Assembly (NCBI GenBank): GCA_009617715.1
Contig: VTFK01000024.1
Location: 558,001-622,000, forward strand
Length of the DNA stretch: 64,000 bases
From: Plectrocnemia conspersa
Lineage: Eukaryota; Arthropoda; Insecta; Trichoptera; Polycentropodidae
Reading direction: 5' to 3'
Shown here: positions 45,560 to 64,000 of the stretch, one piece after another
Layout: the number at the start of each line of letters is the position of its first letter
Position numbering within the stretch: the first letter of the stretch is position 1
Made by a program: the position numbers and the translations under genes
Notes under the pieces: model-generated
What the model saw: only the letters and a program-made list of their open reading frames with translations
Told to the model about the DNA's origin: nothing
Database searches by the model: none

Positions 45560-46920
45560 GCTTAACTATCTGGCAACGTACTATATTTATAAGCTAATGA
45601 AAATATTTTCTTAACAGTAAAATTCATCTAAATTTTACATAGAATTTTTGAATGCTTATAGATAAATTGAATAAAATAATACATAGATTAATTTATATTA
45701 TTTGTAATACAATTTTAATTAGAAAACTGTAATTTAATTCAAAACAAGAGGCAAATTATGTTGATATTTTTTTTTTACTATAAGTCATCACTTGAAATAT
45801 TTTTTTTTTATATTATTTTTGTTTCTATAAATGAGCCGTTGATTTTGATAGTGGGGCAAGTCTTATGATATTTTGCGTAATTCATGGTTTGCGTTTGAAT
45901 TGATTTAAATATATAAGTAAGCAATAATATACTAATTTTATATTGTTTATAGTCTTTTTTCATAAAAATTTCATATGACAAAATTATATGAAAATGTTTG
46001 ATTTATTGTTTTCATGAGTTTAATTGTAATAAGAAAAAATATAATAATTTATTTCTTTACTTTTATATTTTATTTCAACAATTCATATTTTTTTCTCATA
46101 TGTGCATTAAACAAAAAGCTTATTATTATTTTATAGAAAAGAGAGAACAACAAAAAAAAATATAATAATTATATATATAACACACAACAACATAACAAAA
46201 TACCTAAAGAAATATTACCTATTAATTTTTTAAATTAAGATTTTCAACTTTTAGTTTCCCAATACTTATAGAATGATAAAAATGATTGTAATTATGACAT
46301 AGCACACTTTGAAATTTTTGTATTAAAATTGGTTTATTTTGAGTGGACTTGCCTCACTTTAAAATTTAATAAACAATTAATATCAGTGACCAAAATAAAT
46401 AACTATTAAAAAATTTATACATATGATTGTGAATTGATTAGGAACAGAAATTTTAAGTTAATTTCTAATGAAAATTAGCTGTATTTTTTTTAACAAACGG
46501 CTCAAATGTTGATATATGTAATACATATAAAAATATTTAGATTCTTTGTAAAGTCACTGTCAATAAAAATAAACCACAGAGCCTAATGTCAAAGCACATC
46601 TGTAAACTATGCAATTCGTTTCATAAATTATATTCTGTGCTTATAAAAAAAATAGTTAGTATGTTAGTACTTGTTCCTGTAGTTTTTGAGTGAACAATTT
46701 TGTAAAAAGCATGTGTTTAAACATAAATAATAAGGTATAAACACATATTCGATTTTATTTATAAAATAGTTAAAATAGTTCATTTCTTTTGTACCCAATA
46801 AAAAAAATAATTATTAATGTTATAAAATGTTATATCGTGTTATAATATTAGTCTTTAAGGCTTTTTAATAAAATATTAAGTAGTGTAAAATTGATTGATA
46901 GTATTATATATTATATTTTA
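45560..46920. other. AT-rich desert
   Basis: No gene or repeat family recognised between the SINE and the Runx proximal region. Confidence 0.4.
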
Positions 46921-46929
46921 TTTTTGTAC

Positions 46930-47330
46930 GCAAGCGGAAAATCTACGTATCGAGAAAAACATTTCAATTCGTAGTCGTATCTACTGCGTCTAACTGGCGG
47001 ATACCATAACGCGGATTTAGATTCGAGGGAAATTCCCCACAAAGGAGAATCAGTGCCGTTATTGTATTGTACAAAAGTCATGTCGAATCATTGTTAGTCG
47101 CGCATTGTGATCCGAAAGGGATTTCCACCCCGCGGGGATATGGCATCTGAGGACACTAAGGATAAGGGCCGTTTTAGCACTGACTTCAGACCCTATATTT
47201 GATGTCTGAAACATATTGACATAAAAAAATGTTCAGTCAGTCAGATCAAAGGGATCGGCGCGTAAAAGTCTCATACCCACTTCACGACAGAGTGGCCCAA
47301 AAATATTAAAAGTAATTTTCAATTTACAGG
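46930..47330 (+). promoter_or_regulatory. Runx: Runx proximal promoter or 5' UTR region
   Basis: G+C-richer DNA just upstream of the first Runx coding exon. It holds GGGAAATTCCCC at 47027-47038, a perfect Rel/NF-kappaB (Dorsal/Relish) palindrome, and GGGATTTCC at 47118-47126. TTCAGTCAGTCAG near 47232 contains overlapping initiator-like motifs. AATTTACAG ending at 47329 could instead be a splice acceptor for a 5' UTR exon. The two readings can be told apart by transcript data. Confidence 0.45.
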
Positions 47331-47345
47331 TGAACTCTGAGCAAC

Positions 47346-47404
47346 ATGAAGCATAAATTGTGATTTTAAATAAAATAGACTATAGTATGGTGTTGTGTCA
47401 ATAA
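47346..47404 (+). other. Runx: Two five-codon upstream ORFs
   Basis: ATG at 47346 runs to TGA at 47361-47363. A second ATG at 47387 runs to TAA at 47402-47404. Both sit within 100 bases of the Runx start codon and would be in its 5' UTR if that leader is transcribed; they could dampen translation. Confidence 0.35.
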
Positions 47405-47443
47405 AAGTAGAACTGAGTTGAAACAGTGGGCGGTTTAAAAAAA

Positions 47444-64000
<16,557 letters not shown>

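Overview
This window is nuclear DNA of an insect; the order cannot be fixed from what is visible. It is strongly A+T-rich, with long introns, GT-AG splice sites and animal-specific genes. It also carries many decayed mariner, hAT, piggyBac-like, LINE and SINE copies. There are no operons, CRISPR arrays or bacterial features.

Layout. (1) 713-6498, minus strand: the 5' part of TAK1 (MAP3K7). Four coding exons give the N-terminus and most of the kinase domain; the rest lies beyond base 1. The 4.9-kb first intron is filled with transposon remnants. (2) 8784-13481, minus strand: a complete four-exon gene for a secreted, dibasic-cleaved prohormone of 352 residues, a likely neuropeptide precursor whose family I do not recognise, with a perfect cAMP-response element upstream. 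(3) 16489-18598, plus strand: a single-exon PPIL4 gene (degenerate cyclophilin plus RRM plus RS-like tail). Its reading frame breaks at a run of ten A, and a further 233 codons continue in the next frame. (4) 18.8-47 kb: a gene desert with dispersed transposons, an AT-rich degenerate tandem array and several G+C-richer islands that look like regulatory DNA. (5) 47444-62922, plus strand: the first three coding exons of a Runt-domain (RUNX) transcription factor, with introns of 3.3 and 11.6 kb; its 3' end lies beyond 64000. A second degenerate array fills its first intron.

The genes do not form a pathway. TAK1 (stress and immune kinase), PPIL4 (nuclear RNA-linked protein) and the prohormone look like separate neighbours. 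The desert and long introns around the Runx gene fit the usual landscape of a developmental regulator. I saw no wholly new system. The items most worth checking are the PPIL4 frame break at A10, the unassigned prohormone, a 762-bp inverted-repeat transposon carrying a splice-donor-like site, two NF-kappaB-like sites just upstream of Runx, and the two AT-rich arrays either side of the first Runx coding exon.
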